Assembly: GCF_030687575.1 (NCBI RefSeq)
Contig: NZ_CP117439.1
Coordinates: 992,001-1,056,000, forward strand
Direction of reading: 5' to 3'
Source of the DNA: Pseudomonas sp. FP2309
Lineage (GTDB): Bacteria; Pseudomonadota; Gammaproteobacteria; Pseudomonadales; Pseudomonadaceae
DNA length: 64,000 nucleotides
The translations under genes were made by a program, and so were the position numbers. Of the stretch, positions 53,361-63,962 are shown piece by piece. Under the pieces are notes generated by a model that saw only the letters and a list, made by a program, of their open reading frames with translations, ran no database searches and had not been told where the DNA came from. Numbering within the stretch: position 1 is the stretch's first letter; every line of letters begins with the position of its first letter.

Positions 53361-54566
53361 ATGTTCGAACTCGTAGACAACATCCCCGCCAGCCCGGTCA
53401 TTAAAGTGATCGGCGTCGGCGGTGGCGGCGGCAACGCTGTCAACCATATGGTCAAGAGCAACATTGAAGGCGTTGAATTCATCTGCGCCAACACTGATGC
53501 CCAGGCGCTGAAAAGCATCGGCGCGCGGACCATCCTGCAATTGGGCACAGCCGTGACCAAGGGCCTCGGCGCGGGCGCCAATCCGGAAGTCGGCCGTCAG
53601 GCCGCTCTGGAAGACCGCGAGCGTATTGCCGAAGTGCTGCAAGGCACCAACATGGTGTTCATCACCACCGGCATGGGCGGCGGTACCGGTACCGGTGCTG
53701 CACCGATCATTGCCGAAGTGGCCAAGGAAATGGGGATCCTGACGGTTGCCGTCGTGACGCGTCCGTTCCCGTTCGAAGGCCGCAAGCGCATGCAGATCGC
53801 CGACGAAGGCATCCGTCTGCTGTCTGAAAGCGTCGACTCGTTGATCACCATCCCCAACGAGAAGCTGCTGACCATCCTGGGCAAGGACGCAAGCCTGCTG
53901 TCCGCGTTCGCCAAGGCTGACGATGTACTGGCCGGTGCCGTTCGTGGTATCTCCGACATCATCAAGCGCCCAGGCATGATCAACGTCGACTTTGCCGACG
54001 TACGTACCGTGATGAGCGAAATGGGCATGGCGATGATGGGCACCGGCTGCGCCAGCGGTCCGAACCGTGCACGCGAAGCCACCGAAGCGGCCATCCGTAA
54101 CCCGCTGCTCGAAGATGTGAACCTGCAAGGTGCACGCGGCATTCTGGTGAATATCACCGCCGGTCCTGACCTGTCCCTGGGTGAGTACTCCGACGTGGGT
54201 AGCATCATCGAAGCCTTCGCTTCCGAGCACGCCATGGTCAAAGTCGGTACCGTTATCGACCCGGACATGCGCGACGAACTGCACGTGACCGTGGTTGCGA
54301 CCGGTCTGGGCGCGAAAATCGAGAAGCCTGTGAAGGTCATCGACAACACGCTGCATAACAGCCAAGCCAGCCACGCCAGCCAGGCGGCTGCCGCTCCAGC
54401 GCCTTCGCGCCAGGAACTGCCGTCGGTGAACTACCGTGATCTGGACCGTCCGACCGTGATGCGCAACCAGGCTCAGGCCGGTGCTGCGGCGTCCCGTAGC
54501 CCGAATCCGCAAGACGATCTGGACTACCTGGACATCCCGGCATTCCTGCGTCGTCAGGCCGATTAA
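53361..54566 (+). CDS. ftsZ: Cell division GTPase FtsZ
   Basis: A 401-residue tubulin homologue that forms the Z-ring. N-terminal [16 protein letters not shown], the GTP signature [11 protein letters not shown] (near 103-113) and the T7 loop [11 protein letters not shown] are present. The variable linker is Ala/Gln-rich, and the conserved C-terminal peptide [17 protein letters not shown] is intact for FtsA/ZipA binding. A strong ribosome site AAAGGAGAGGGAAC precedes the ATG. Confidence 0.98.
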   Translation: MFELVDNIPASPVIKVIGVGGGGGNAVNHMVKSNIEGVEFICANTDAQALKSIGARTILQLGTAVTKGLGAGANPEVGRQAALEDRERIAEVLQGTNMVFITTGMGGGTGTGAAPIIAEVAKEMGILTVAVVTRPFPFEGRKRMQIADEGIRLLSESVDSLITIPNEKLLTILGKDASLLSAFAKADDVLAGAVRGISDIIKRPGMINVDFADVRTVMSEMGMAMMGTGCASGPNRAREATEAAIRNPLLEDVNLQGARGILVNITAGPDLSLGEYSDVGSIIEAFASEHAMVKVGTVIDPDMRDELHVTVVATGLGAKIEKPVKVIDNTLHNSQASHASQAAAAPAPSRQELPSVNYRDLDRPTVMRNQAQAGAAASRSPNPQDDLDYLDIPAFLRRQAD

Positions 54567-54642
54567 TGGAATGTATCAGGGCTATGAAGGTGATTGGTGT
54601 TCAGCAAAGGTCTGGTCTGCTATTATCGCCAGCCTTTGTTGA

Positions 54643-55590
<948 letters not shown>

Positions 55591-55615
55591 GTAACAACTC
55601 TCTTTCTTTAGTTTT

Positions 55616-55643
55616 AAAGGCTGCCTTCGGGTGGCCTTTTTTT
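55616..55643 (+). terminator. Terminator of the dcw cluster
   Basis: Ten-base-pair stem AAAGGCTGCC/GGTGGCCTTT (two G-T pairs) with a TTCG tetraloop, followed by a T-run. Confidence 0.93.
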
Positions 55644-55682
55644 ATGTCTGCGGTTCAGATGACTTGCTGCGGCGAGCTTGCC

Positions 55683-57179
55683 TCATGACCGGGTTGGCGC
55701 ACCCACAATCCGATTGCGGCCGGTGTGCTTGGCCTCATACAGCGCCCGGTCGGCGCTCAGCAGCAGAGCCTCCAGCGACGTATGTCCGTGCTTGTCCCAC
55801 GTGCTCATGCCAATACTTACGGTGATTGGCCGTTCATCGCCAGCCACCCGTGGCAGCTGCTCTACACTGCTGCGGATATGCTCGGCAATGACCCAGGCGC
55901 CCTTGGCGTCGGTATGCGGCAGTACCACGGCAAATTCTTCCCCGCCATAGCGGGCCGCCAGATCGGCGGGTCGTCGGATGTTGCTGCCGATCACTTGAGC
56001 CACCGTGCGCAAGGCTTCATCGCCGCCTTGATGACCATGGCGATCGTTGAATGCCTTGAAGTGGTCCACGTCGATCATCAGCACGGTCAACGGCTCCGTC
56101 GAGCGTTGCGCACGGTCCCATTCCAGGCGCAGGCGCTCGTCAAGGAGACGGCGGTTGGCCAGCCCGGTCAGGGCGTCGGTGGCTGCCAGTTCTGACAGCA
56201 CCCGTTCGGCGCGGTAGCGGCGCCGCAGTTCGCGGCGCAGCATCCAGGTGAGCCACAGCAAACCGATGCAGAGGATACCGGTGGCGCCGCTGGTCAGCAG
56301 CGCGGCGCGTCGCCAGGGCGCCAGAACGTCGTCACTTGAGAGGGCCACCACCACGATCAGCGGCAGCTCGCCGACGTTGGTGAAGGTATACAAGCGCTCC
56401 TTGCCAGAGAGGGCAGAGACGGCCTGGAAGCTGCCATCGCCTTCACGCAGTATGCGTTTGAAATTGGGTCGATCGCTCAGGTCCTTGTTGATCATGTCCC
56501 GCTCAAGCAGCGGCTGCTGTGCAAGCAGGATCCCATCATTGTTGAGCAGGTTGACGCTGCTGCCATTGCCGATCGTCAACGTGCTGAACAGTTGGTCGAA
56601 ATACGCCAGACGCATGGTCGCCACCGCCACGCCGGCAAATTCACCGTTGGGCCCGGACACACGCCGACTGAACGCCATGCGCCATACCTGGTCGCAGTCG
56701 CAACGGATTTTGAACGGACGACTGATAAATAAACCGGCCAAAGCGTTCGTGGCGTGGACCTGGAAATAATCGCGGTCGGCAAAGTTGCGCGGCGTGGGTT
56801 GCAGGGTCGAAGAGTCTGCGATCACCGTGCCTTTGGCGTCGAGCAACAGTACCTCACCCTTGAAAGGCGCGGCACCCGCTAAATCAAACTGCACCAGGTG
56901 TTGGATGTCCGCGCTAACCTGAGACAAGTCTTCACGTTTTTGCGCCGTGATCAGCCCTTTCAGGGCCAGGTCGTACAGCTCGACGTTACGCAGCACATCG
57001 GCATTGATCAGTTGGGCAATATTGGTGGTTGAGCGCGTAGCCGCTTGCAGCGTGCTTGTGTGTTCGCGGCTCAACAACGCCGCGACGATGGTCACAATCA
57101 GTGCGACGGTGAAGCTGCTGCCGAGAATCAACAGCAGTTCAGGGTGCGCTGGTACGGTACGGGCACGGCGTTGACTCAT
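55683..57179 (-). CDS. Membrane diguanylate cyclase with periplasmic sensor
   Basis: A 498-residue c-di-GMP synthase. Two membrane segments (about 15-36 and about 290-315) flank a periplasmic Cache-type sensor region (NFADRDYFQVHATNALAGLF, VAVATMRLAYFDQLF). The C-terminal GGDEF domain has the active motif GGEEF and a product-inhibition I-site RPAD five residues upstream. An active, feedback-inhibited cyclase is predicted. No EAL domain. Ligand unknown. Convergent with lpxC. Confidence 0.92.
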   Translation of the reverse strand: MSQRRARTVPAHPELLLILGSSFTVALIVTIVAALLSREHTSTLQAATRSTTNIAQLINADVLRNVELYDLALKGLITAQKREDLSQVSADIQHLVQFDLAGAAPFKGEVLLLDAKGTVIADSSTLQPTPRNFADRDYFQVHATNALAGLFISRPFKIRCDCDQVWRMAFSRRVSGPNGEFAGVAVATMRLAYFDQLFSTLTIGNGSSVNLLNNDGILLAQQPLLERDMINKDLSDRPNFKRILREGDGSFQAVSALSGKERLYTFTNVGELPLIVVVALSSDDVLAPWRRAALLTSGATGILCIGLLWLTWMLRRELRRRYRAERVLSELAATDALTGLANRRLLDERLRLEWDRAQRSTEPLTVLMIDVDHFKAFNDRHGHQGGDEALRTVAQVIGSNIRRPADLAARYGGEEFAVVLPHTDAKGAWVIAEHIRSSVEQLPRVAGDERPITVSIGMSTWDKHGHTSLEALLLSADRALYEAKHTGRNRIVGAPTRS

Positions 57180-57264
57180 GGGGCAGACTTCAGCGGTGTG
57201 AATACTGGCAGTTTAGTTGTACCCGATGAAAATTAAACACTGCGCTGTAAAGAAAGATCGCGGG

Positions 57265-57348
57265 TCAGAACACGTCCAGCGGATGGTCGACAATCCCCCG
57301 ATGCTCATCCATGTCGCGGTCCACCGCCGAATAACCGTCGCGCATCAT
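57265..57348 (-). other. Possible 27-codon small ORF
   Basis: MMRDGYSAVDRDMDEHRGI followed by VDHPLDVF and a stop, in the 254-bp gap between the kinase gene and the diguanylate cyclase gene. There is no clear ribosome site and an in-frame stop lies four codons upstream. It could be a small peptide, a gene remnant or chance. No other feature is seen in this gap. Confidence 0.2.
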
Positions 57349-57433
57349 CGATGCGTCAACTTAACGCAGGCGAGCGGTGCGATGCAGCGTGTAACAAGAT
57401 AAGGGCTATTGCCGAAAACGCAGCAGTGGCCCC

Positions 57434-58798
57434 TCAGACCGGCAGAGTGATACCAAACGTATTGCCGCCGTGTTCGCTGCGCACGAATACATCCCCGCCG
57501 TGCATCAACGCAATTGCCTTGACGATGGCCAGGCCCAAGCCATGATTGGCCCCGCTGTTGCTGCGCGAAGCGTCCACGCGATAGAAGCGTTCGAACAGCC
57601 GTGGCAGGTGCTCAAGGGCAATCGCTTCGCCGGGGTTGGTCACGCCGATGGTCACTTGCTGCTCTTTCACTTCAATGTTTACGTTGATCGCCTGCCCTGG
57701 CGCGGTGTGCTGCACCGCATTGCTCAGCAGATTGATCAGGGCGCGGCGCAAATGGGCTTTTTCGATCTGCACCCTGGCATCACCCTGGACCTGCACGTGC
57801 ACCTGGGCGTCTTCGAGAATGAAATCCAGATAGTCGAGGGTGGTTGCCACTTCATCGGCCAGCGAGCTTTCGATCAGCTTGGTGGCCTTGCTGCCCTGGT
57901 CGGCGCTGGCGAGGAACAGCATGTCGTTGATGATCGAGCGCAGCCGCTCCAGCTCTTCCAGATTGGATTCGAGCACCTCGAGATAATGCTCGGCCGAGCG
58001 TCCACGGGTGAGCGCCACCTGGGTCTGGCCGATGAGGTTGGTCAGCGGCGAGCGCAGTTCATGGGCCACGTCGGCATTGAACGATTCCAGGCGAGAGTAG
58101 GCCTGCTCGACGCGGTCGAGGGTGGCGTTGAACGAGTTGACGAATTGCCTGAGTTCCGGCGGCAACGGTGACAGCTGCAGGCGCCCGGAGAGCTTTGGCG
58201 GGGCGAGTTTCTGCGCTTCCTGCGAGAGTTTTTCCAGCGGCTTGAGGCCAATGCGCGAGACCCAGAAGCCCAGCAGCGCCGCCAGCACCACGCCGACAAA
58301 GGCCAGGCCGATCAGGGCCATCAGCAGATGGTGTTGCGTGGCGCGGAAATTCTCGGTGTCGATGGCAATCATAAAACGCAGCGGCGGGCGTTGCTCCTTT
58401 GCCACAAACTGGCTCACCAGCACCTTGAACGGATAATCGTGGCCGGGCAGGTGCAAGTCGCGTTTTCCGGTGGCGCCCTGGGCAAACGCGCGGATCTGCG
58501 CGTCAGGCTCACCGTATTCGTAGCTTGGGTCACTGCTGACTACCCAGAAGCGGATACGCTTGTCTTCCTCGCCCAACAGTTTGAGCTTGGCTTTGATCTT
58601 CACCCAATGCTCCGGCGTACCGAAGCGATTTACCGAGGACTCCAGCACGCTGTAGCGCGCATCCAGTTCCGCCCCCGGCAACAGGCCCAGGCCCCGGTCC
58701 ACCTGCTGGTACAGGGCGCCGCCGATCAACACAAAGATCAACAGCGCCACCAGGGTGAACATGCCGCTCAGGCGCAGCGCGATGGAGTTAGCCGACAC
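57434..58798 (-). CDS. Heavy-metal-type sensor histidine kinase
   Basis: A 454-residue kinase of the CusS/CopS/IrlS type. It starts at a GTG (58798), with GGAG 7 nt upstream, and overlaps the regulator gene by 11 bp. First membrane segment MFTLVALLIFVLIGGALY, periplasmic sensor of about 150 residues, second segment LMALIGLAFVGVVLAALLGF, HAMP, then H-box NADVAHELRSPLTNL, N-box LINLLSNAVQHTA and G-box GLGLAIVKAI. The signal is unknown; family members sense copper, silver or other metals. Confidence 0.88.
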   Translation of the reverse strand: MSANSIALRLSGMFTLVALLIFVLIGGALYQQVDRGLGLLPGAELDARYSVLESSVNRFGTPEHWVKIKAKLKLLGEEDKRIRFWVVSSDPSYEYGEPDAQIRAFAQGATGKRDLHLPGHDYPFKVLVSQFVAKEQRPPLRFMIAIDTENFRATQHHLLMALIGLAFVGVVLAALLGFWVSRIGLKPLEKLSQEAQKLAPPKLSGRLQLSPLPPELRQFVNSFNATLDRVEQAYSRLESFNADVAHELRSPLTNLIGQTQVALTRGRSAEHYLEVLESNLEELERLRSIINDMLFLASADQGSKATKLIESSLADEVATTLDYLDFILEDAQVHVQVQGDARVQIEKAHLRRALINLLSNAVQHTAPGQAINVNIEVKEQQVTIGVTNPGEAIALEHLPRLFERFYRVDASRSNSGANHGLGLAIVKAIALMHGGDVFVRSEHGGNTFGITLPV

Positions 58799-59465
58799 TG
58801 CGGTTCTCCAGCACATAGCCCATGCCACGGATGGTGTGCAGCAGTTTGTGTTCGAAGGGCCCGTCGAGCTTGGCGCGCAGGCGTTTGATCGCCACTTCGA
58901 CGACGTTGGCGTCGCTGTCGAAATTAATGTCCCAGACCATCTCTGCAATCGCCGTCTTGGAAAGGATTTCACCCTGGCGCCGCGCCAACACGCTGAGCAG
59001 CGAGAACTCCTTGGCGGTCAGGTCCAGGCGTACGTTGTTGCGGCTGGCCTTGCGGCTGATCAAATCGATCCACAGGTCGGCCACGGTGACCTGGACTGGC
59101 TCATGGCCGCCGCTGCGGCGGGTCAGGGCCTGCAGGCGCGCGACCAGCTCCAGGAACGAAAACGGTTTGCCGAGGTAATCGTCGGCTCCTTCGCGAAGGC
59201 CGCGAATGCGGTCTTCCACGCGCTCGCGGGCGGTGAGCATGATCACGGGGGTCTGCTTGCGTGCACGTATCGCACGCAGCACGCCGAAGCCGTCTAGGCC
59301 GGGGAGCATCACATCGAGCACGATCACCGCGTAGTCGTTCTCCAGCGCCAGGTGCAGGCCCTCGATGCCCTCGCGGGCCACGTCGACGGTGTAGCCCTGT
59401 TCTGTCAGGCCGCGGTGCAGGTAGTCCGCGGTTTTTTCTTCATCTTCAACAATCAGTACGCGCAT
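58788..59465 (-). CDS. Heavy-metal-type response regulator, OmpR family
   Basis: A 225-residue regulator: receiver domain with VEDEEKTADYL, phospho-acceptor in VIVLDVMLPGLDGFG (Asp near residue 51) and K in GKPFSFLELVARL; C-terminal winged helix with LTAKEFSLLSVLARRQGEILS and VVEVAIKRLRAKLD. It belongs to the CusR/CopR/IrlR subgroup. Encoded directly downstream of the RND efflux genes on the same strand, 31 bp after the permease gene, so pump and regulator may be cotranscribed. Confidence 0.9.
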   Translation of the reverse strand: MRVLIVEDEEKTADYLHRGLTEQGYTVDVAREGIEGLHLALENDYAVIVLDVMLPGLDGFGVLRAIRARKQTPVIMLTARERVEDRIRGLREGADDYLGKPFSFLELVARLQALTRRSGGHEPVQVTVADLWIDLISRKASRNNVRLDLTAKEFSLLSVLARRQGEILSKTAIAEMVWDINFDSDANVVEVAIKRLRAKLDGPFEHKLLHTIRGMGYVLENRSVG

Positions 59466-59496
59466 GAGCCTTTTGCTCCAGGGCGGTGCCTTGGCC

Positions 59497-62400
59497 TCAG
59501 TGTGTGGTCGCCAGCGTGGCGGCGGGTTTGGGCCGGTGAAAAAATTTCTCGAGGCACAAGTATATGACCGGTGTGGTGAACAGCGTCAGCGCCTGGCTCA
59601 CCAGCAGCCCACCGACCACTGCAATGCCCAGCGGCTGGCGCATTTCTGCGCCGGGGCCGGCACCGAGCATCAGCGGCACCGCGCCGAGCAGCGCGGCGAG
59701 GGTGGTCATGATGATCGGCCGGAACCGCGTCACGCAGGCTTCATAAATTGCTTCTTCGGGCGGTAAGCCGCGTACGCGCTGAGCTTCCAGGGCGAAGTCG
59801 ATCATCAGAATGCCGTTTTTCTTGACGATGCCGATCAGCAGCACCAGGCCGATCAGCGCCATGATCGAAAAGTCCTGGCCCATCAGGGTCAGCATGATCA
59901 GTGCGCCCAAGCCCGCCGACGGCAAGGTGGAAATAATCGTCAGCGGGTGCACGAAGCTTTCGTACAGCACACCCAGAATGATGTAGACCGCCACCAGCGC
60001 CGCGAGGATCAACCATGGCTGGCTGGCCAAGGAGCTTTGGAACGCCTGGGCCGCGCCCTGGAAGTTGCCGATGATGGTAGTAGGCATGCCGATTTCGTTC
60101 TTGGCCTGATTGAGCATGATCACCGCATCGCCCAACGCCACGCCGGGCGCCAGGTTGAACGACAGGTTGGCGGCGGGGAACATCCCATCGTGGCTGATGG
60201 ACAATGGCCCCACGCTCGGCGGATCGACCTTGGCCAAGGCCGACAGCGGCACCATCTCATTGGTCAACGGCGAACGCAGGTAGAAGTAGTTCAGGCTTTC
60301 GGCCTTGCCGCGCTGCCGGGTGTCGAGTTCCAGCACCACCTGGTACTGGTTGATCTCGGTCTGAAATTCGTTGATCTGGCGTTGGCCGAAGGCATCGTAC
60401 AGCGCCTGGTCGACGTCGGTGGCGGTCAGGCCGAAACGTGCCGCCGCCTGGCGGTCGATGCTGATGTGGGTGATGCTGCCGCCCAGTTGCAGGTCGTTGG
60501 ACAGGTCGCGAAACGCCGGGTTGGTGCGCAGTTTTTCGGTGAGGCGCTGGGTCCAGGTGTTCAGCGTCGGGCCGTCGTTGCTCTTGAGCACGTATTGATA
60601 CTGTGCACGGCTGGGGCCGGAGCTGAGGTTGATGTCCTGGCCGGCGCGCAGGTACAGCACGATACCAGGCACCTTCGCCAGTTTCGGGCGGATACGGTCG
60701 ATAAACTGGCTGGCCGACACATCGCGATCGCCACGATCTTTGAGGGCGATCCAAAAACGCCCGTTGGCGATGGTCTGGTTGCTGCCGGTCACGCCCACCG
60801 AGTGGGAAAACGCCTGCACCGCCGGGTCGTCCTTAATGATCTCGGCCAGCGCCTTGTGCTTGGCGACCATGTCCGGGAACGACACGTCGGCCGCCGCTTC
60901 GCTGGTGCCAAGCACAAAACCGGTGTCCTGCACCGGGAAGAACCCCTTGGGAATAAACACATAGCCGACCACGGCCAGGGCCAGGGTCACGATAAAAATC
61001 GCCGCCATGCTGCGTTGATGGGCCAGCGCACGGCGCAGGTTGCGTGCATAACCGGCCAGCAGGCGGTCGCTGAAACCGGGCTTGTCGTGGGCCGGGTGCG
61101 TGGGCGCGCGCATAAACAGCGCGGCCAGGGTCGGTGCCAGTGTCAGCGACACCACCACCGAAATCAGGATGGTCGAGGTCGCCGTCAGCGCAAATTCCTT
61201 GAACAAACGCCCGACCACGCCGCCCATGAACAGCAGCGGAATAAACGCCGCCACCAGCGAGAAGCTGATGGACACCACGGTAAATCCAATCTCGCCGGCC
61301 CCCTTGATCGCGGCTTCGCGTTTGTCGAGCCCCGCTTCCAGGTGACGATGGATGTTCTCCACCACCACGATGGCATCGTCCACCACGAAGCCGACGGCGA
61401 TCACGATCGCCACCAGGGTCAGGTTGTTCAGGCTGAAGCCCATCACGTACATCAGCGCAAAACTGGCGACCAGCGACACCCCCAGCACGCTGGACACGAT
61501 CAGCGTCGCCGACAGCTGGCGCAAGAACAGCGCCATGACCGCCACCACCAGCAAAATCGCGATCAGCAGCGTCACTTCCACCTCATGCAGGGAGGCGCGG
61601 ATGGTCTTGGTGCGGTCGCTCAGCACACTGACCTGCACCGAGGCCGGCAGCATGCCTTGCAGCCTCGGCAGTTCGGCTTGAATGCGGTCGACGGTCTCGA
61701 CGATATTTGCGCCGGGCTGGCGCGAAATCACCAGGTTGACCCCCGGTGTGTCGCCGGACCAGGCCTGCACGTAGGCGTTTTCCGAGCCGTTGACGACTTT
61801 GGCGATATCACGCAGTTGAACCGGTGCACCGTCCTTGTAGGACACAATCAGTTGGGCATAGTCCTCGGGGTGAAACAGCTGATCGTTGGTCGACAGGGTC
61901 GACACGCTGTTTTCACCATAGATCGCACCCTTGGCCAGGTTGAGGCTCGATTGCTGGATGGCCAGGCGCACATCGGCGAGGGTCAGGCCGATGGCCGCGA
62001 GCTTGTCGGGTGAGGCCTGCACCCGGATGGCCGGGCGTTGCTGGCCGGTGATGTTGATCTGGCCAACGCCGTCGATCTGGCTGATCTGCCGCGCGAGCAG
62101 GGTTTCCACATAGTCGCTCAGCTCGGTGCCGGGCATGCTGTCGGAACTGACGCTGAGGATCAGCACCGGGCTGTCCGCCGGGTTGACCTTCTTCCAGGTC
62201 GGCAGGCTGGGCATGTCGCCGGGCAGCTTGCCGGACGCTGTGTTGATCGCCGCCTGCACTTCTTGCGCGGCGGTGTCGATGCTCTTGTCGAGGGTGAATT
62301 GCAGCGTCAGGAGGCTGGAGCCCAGGGCACTGCTGGAGGTCATCTGGGTCATGCCGGGGATGGCGCTGAACTGCACCTCAAGCGGCGTGGCCACCGATGA

Positions 62401-62586
62401 GGCCATGGTGTCGGGGCTCGCGCCGGGCAGGGCGGCGCTGACTTGGATCGTGGGAAATTCCGCTTCCGGCAGTGGCGCGATGGCCAGGCGCGGGAAGGCA
62501 ATGATTCCGAGCAGTACCAGCGCGAACGTCAGCAACAACGTCGCGACCGGGTGGTCGACGCACCAGGCTGACGGCGAACGGCTCAT
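59497..62586 (-). CDS. RND multidrug efflux permease (HAE1 type)
   Basis: A 1029-residue inner-membrane proton-driven pump with the usual 12 membrane segments and two large periplasmic loops. The proton-relay Asp pair is in GFVVDDAIVVVENIHRH and the TM10 Lys in LIGIVKKNGILMIDFALEA. The sequence is of the multidrug (MdtB/MuxB-like) rather than metal-exporting CusA type. The start overlaps the adaptor stop by 4 bp. No outer-membrane channel gene is in the window. Confidence 0.93.
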   Translation of the reverse strand: MSRSPSAWCVDHPVATLLLTFALVLLGIIAFPRLAIAPLPEAEFPTIQVSAALPGASPDTMASSVATPLEVQFSAIPGMTQMTSSSALGSSLLTLQFTLDKSIDTAAQEVQAAINTASGKLPGDMPSLPTWKKVNPADSPVLILSVSSDSMPGTELSDYVETLLARQISQIDGVGQINITGQQRPAIRVQASPDKLAAIGLTLADVRLAIQQSSLNLAKGAIYGENSVSTLSTNDQLFHPEDYAQLIVSYKDGAPVQLRDIAKVVNGSENAYVQAWSGDTPGVNLVISRQPGANIVETVDRIQAELPRLQGMLPASVQVSVLSDRTKTIRASLHEVEVTLLIAILLVVAVMALFLRQLSATLIVSSVLGVSLVASFALMYVMGFSLNNLTLVAIVIAVGFVVDDAIVVVENIHRHLEAGLDKREAAIKGAGEIGFTVVSISFSLVAAFIPLLFMGGVVGRLFKEFALTATSTILISVVVSLTLAPTLAALFMRAPTHPAHDKPGFSDRLLAGYARNLRRALAHQRSMAAIFIVTLALAVVGYVFIPKGFFPVQDTGFVLGTSEAAADVSFPDMVAKHKALAEIIKDDPAVQAFSHSVGVTGSNQTIANGRFWIALKDRGDRDVSASQFIDRIRPKLAKVPGIVLYLRAGQDINLSSGPSRAQYQYVLKSNDGPTLNTWTQRLTEKLRTNPAFRDLSNDLQLGGSITHISIDRQAAARFGLTATDVDQALYDAFGQRQINEFQTEINQYQVVLELDTRQRGKAESLNYFYLRSPLTNEMVPLSALAKVDPPSVGPLSISHDGMFPAANLSFNLAPGVALGDAVIMLNQAKNEIGMPTTIIGNFQGAAQAFQSSLASQPWLILAALVAVYIILGVLYESFVHPLTIISTLPSAGLGALIMLTLMGQDFSIMALIGLVLLIGIVKKNGILMIDFALEAQRVRGLPPEEAIYEACVTRFRPIIMTTLAALLGAVPLMLGAGPGAEMRQPLGIAVVGGLLVSQALTLFTTPVIYLCLEKFFHRPKPAATLATTH

Positions 62587-63749
62587 GGTTGCACCTTGGC
62601 ATCGACGGTCTGGATCACTTGGGGCGGCTCTTTGAGCACCTCCACCTGCGCGCCGGCCTTGAGCCGTGACTGGCCGTCACTGACCAGCACATCCCCGGCC
62701 TGCACGCCTTTGATAATGCTCGCGTCGCTGTCCTGGTAGGTGACTTGCACCGGCACGACCTCAACTTTGTCACCGTTGACCCGGTACACGAAGTGCGAAT
62801 CCAGCCCACGTTGCACCACCGTTGGCGGTACCACCAGAGCGTTTTTGTCGAGGGCGGTCTGGATCTTGATGGTCACCAGTTGCCCGGGCCACAGGCGTTG
62901 CGAGGCGTTAGTGAACTCGGCCTTGGCGCGCAGGGTGCCGGTGGTGGAGCTGATCTGGTTGTCGATCAGGCTCAAGTGGCCTGCGCCGAGCAGGTCGCCG
63001 GTCTGGCCGTCGGTGTCGGCGCCCAGGTAGGCATCGACGCTGGCGCGGGCGGGCGCGGCGATCAGGCGTTGCAGCGTAGGCAGCATTTGCTGCGGCAGGG
63101 CGAACTCGACGGCGATCGGGTCGATCTGGGTCACGGAGAACAGGCCCTGAGCATCGCTGGCACGCAGGAAGTTGCCCTCATCCACGTTGCGAATACCGAC
63201 GCGACCGCTGACGGGCGAACGAATCTGAGTGTAGGAAAGCTGTACCTGAGCCGAATCGATTGCGGCCTGGTTGCCCTGGACGGTGGCCTTGAGCTGATTG
63301 ACCAAGGCTTGCTGTTGATCGTAGGTCTGCTTGGAAACGCCGTCGTCGACGCTCAGTTCCTTGTAGCGCTTGAGGTTGACCAGTGCCACCTGCAGCTGCG
63401 CCTGGCTCTCGCCCAGTTGTGCCTTGGCCTGGTCGAGGCTGGCGCGGATCGAGCGATCATCGATGCTGGCCAGCAGGTCGCCGGCCTTAACCAACTGGCC
63501 TTCCTTGACCCGCAGTTGGGTGAGAATGCCGTCGACTTGCGGGCGAATCACCACGCTGTGCAGCGACAGTACCGTGCCGATGCCACTGACGAACCGCGGG
63601 ATGTCCTGCTGCGCCACGCTCACCACTCGCACCGGAATCGCGGTGGGTGCCGCCAGTTTGGCTTTGGCTGGGCGGGTCAGCGCCCACGCCGCAACAGCCA
63701 CTACTACGAGGACACCCACGATCAGGGCGATTTTTCGTTGAATCTGCAT
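62583..63749 (-). CDS. RND efflux periplasmic adaptor
   Basis: A 388-residue membrane-fusion protein. The N-terminal segment ALIVGVLVVVAVAAWAL anchors it and there is no lipobox Cys. The lipoyl halves are visible as VVIRPQVDGILTQLRVKEGQ and YTQIRSPVSGRVGIRNVDEG, with a coiled-coil hairpin between them. It has the beta-barrel and membrane-proximal domains (LWPGQLVTIKI, VQAGDVLVSDGQSRL). First gene of the adaptor-permease operon. Confidence 0.93.
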   Translation of the reverse strand: MQIQRKIALIVGVLVVVAVAAWALTRPAKAKLAAPTAIPVRVVSVAQQDIPRFVSGIGTVLSLHSVVIRPQVDGILTQLRVKEGQLVKAGDLLASIDDRSIRASLDQAKAQLGESQAQLQVALVNLKRYKELSVDDGVSKQTYDQQQALVNQLKATVQGNQAAIDSAQVQLSYTQIRSPVSGRVGIRNVDEGNFLRASDAQGLFSVTQIDPIAVEFALPQQMLPTLQRLIAAPARASVDAYLGADTDGQTGDLLGAGHLSLIDNQISSTTGTLRAKAEFTNASQRLWPGQLVTIKIQTALDKNALVVPPTVVQRGLDSHFVYRVNGDKVEVVPVQVTYQDSDASIIKGVQAGDVLVSDGQSRLKAGAQVEVLKEPPQVIQTVDAKVQP

Positions 63750-63829
63750 GGGTGAGACGCCGGGACAAGGGAAGGGGAGAGTGAACGGTCTTTATAGCGC
63801 TGCAACCCGGTCAGCACGGTGACCGCAAA

Positions 63830-63845
63830 CTGACAGCGCTGTCAG
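63830..63845. promoter_or_regulatory. 16-bp perfect palindrome upstream of the efflux operon
   Basis: CTGACAGCGCTGTCAG lies 80 bp upstream of the adaptor start, in the divergent region before the gene at 63963. A minus-strand TATAAA (about 63796-63791) would be the -10. Likely operator for the efflux operon; candidate binder is the response regulator encoded at 58788. Confidence 0.5.
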
Positions 63846-63874
63846 CAAGCGCCGACGATTCCTACGGGCGGTGG

Positions 63875-63902
63875 TTAAAGATCCGAAGCTCGCAGGTATA
63901 CT
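63875..63902 (+). promoter_or_regulatory. Putative promoter of the right-edge gene
   Basis: TTAAAG (63875-63880) and TATACT (63897-63902) with 16-bp spacing. A GGCCCG-CAAGT-CGGGCC hairpin (63915-63931) and a six-T run (63939-63944) follow within the leader, so some attenuation is conceivable. Confidence 0.45.
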
Positions 63903-63962
63903 GCGCGCCAGTGCGGCCCGCAAGTCGGGCCCGCCTCATTTTTTGCACGCTTCGGAGCTTCC

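Noticed and set aside
51234-54512. 1092-codon minus-strand frame opposite ftsQ-ftsA-ftsZ
   Set aside because: Antisense shadow of three unmistakable division genes; composition is typical of reverse frames in GC-rich DNA.
59947-62013. 688-codon plus-strand frame opposite the RND permease
   Set aside because: His/Gln/Arg-rich shadow; the permease on the other strand has all family motifs.
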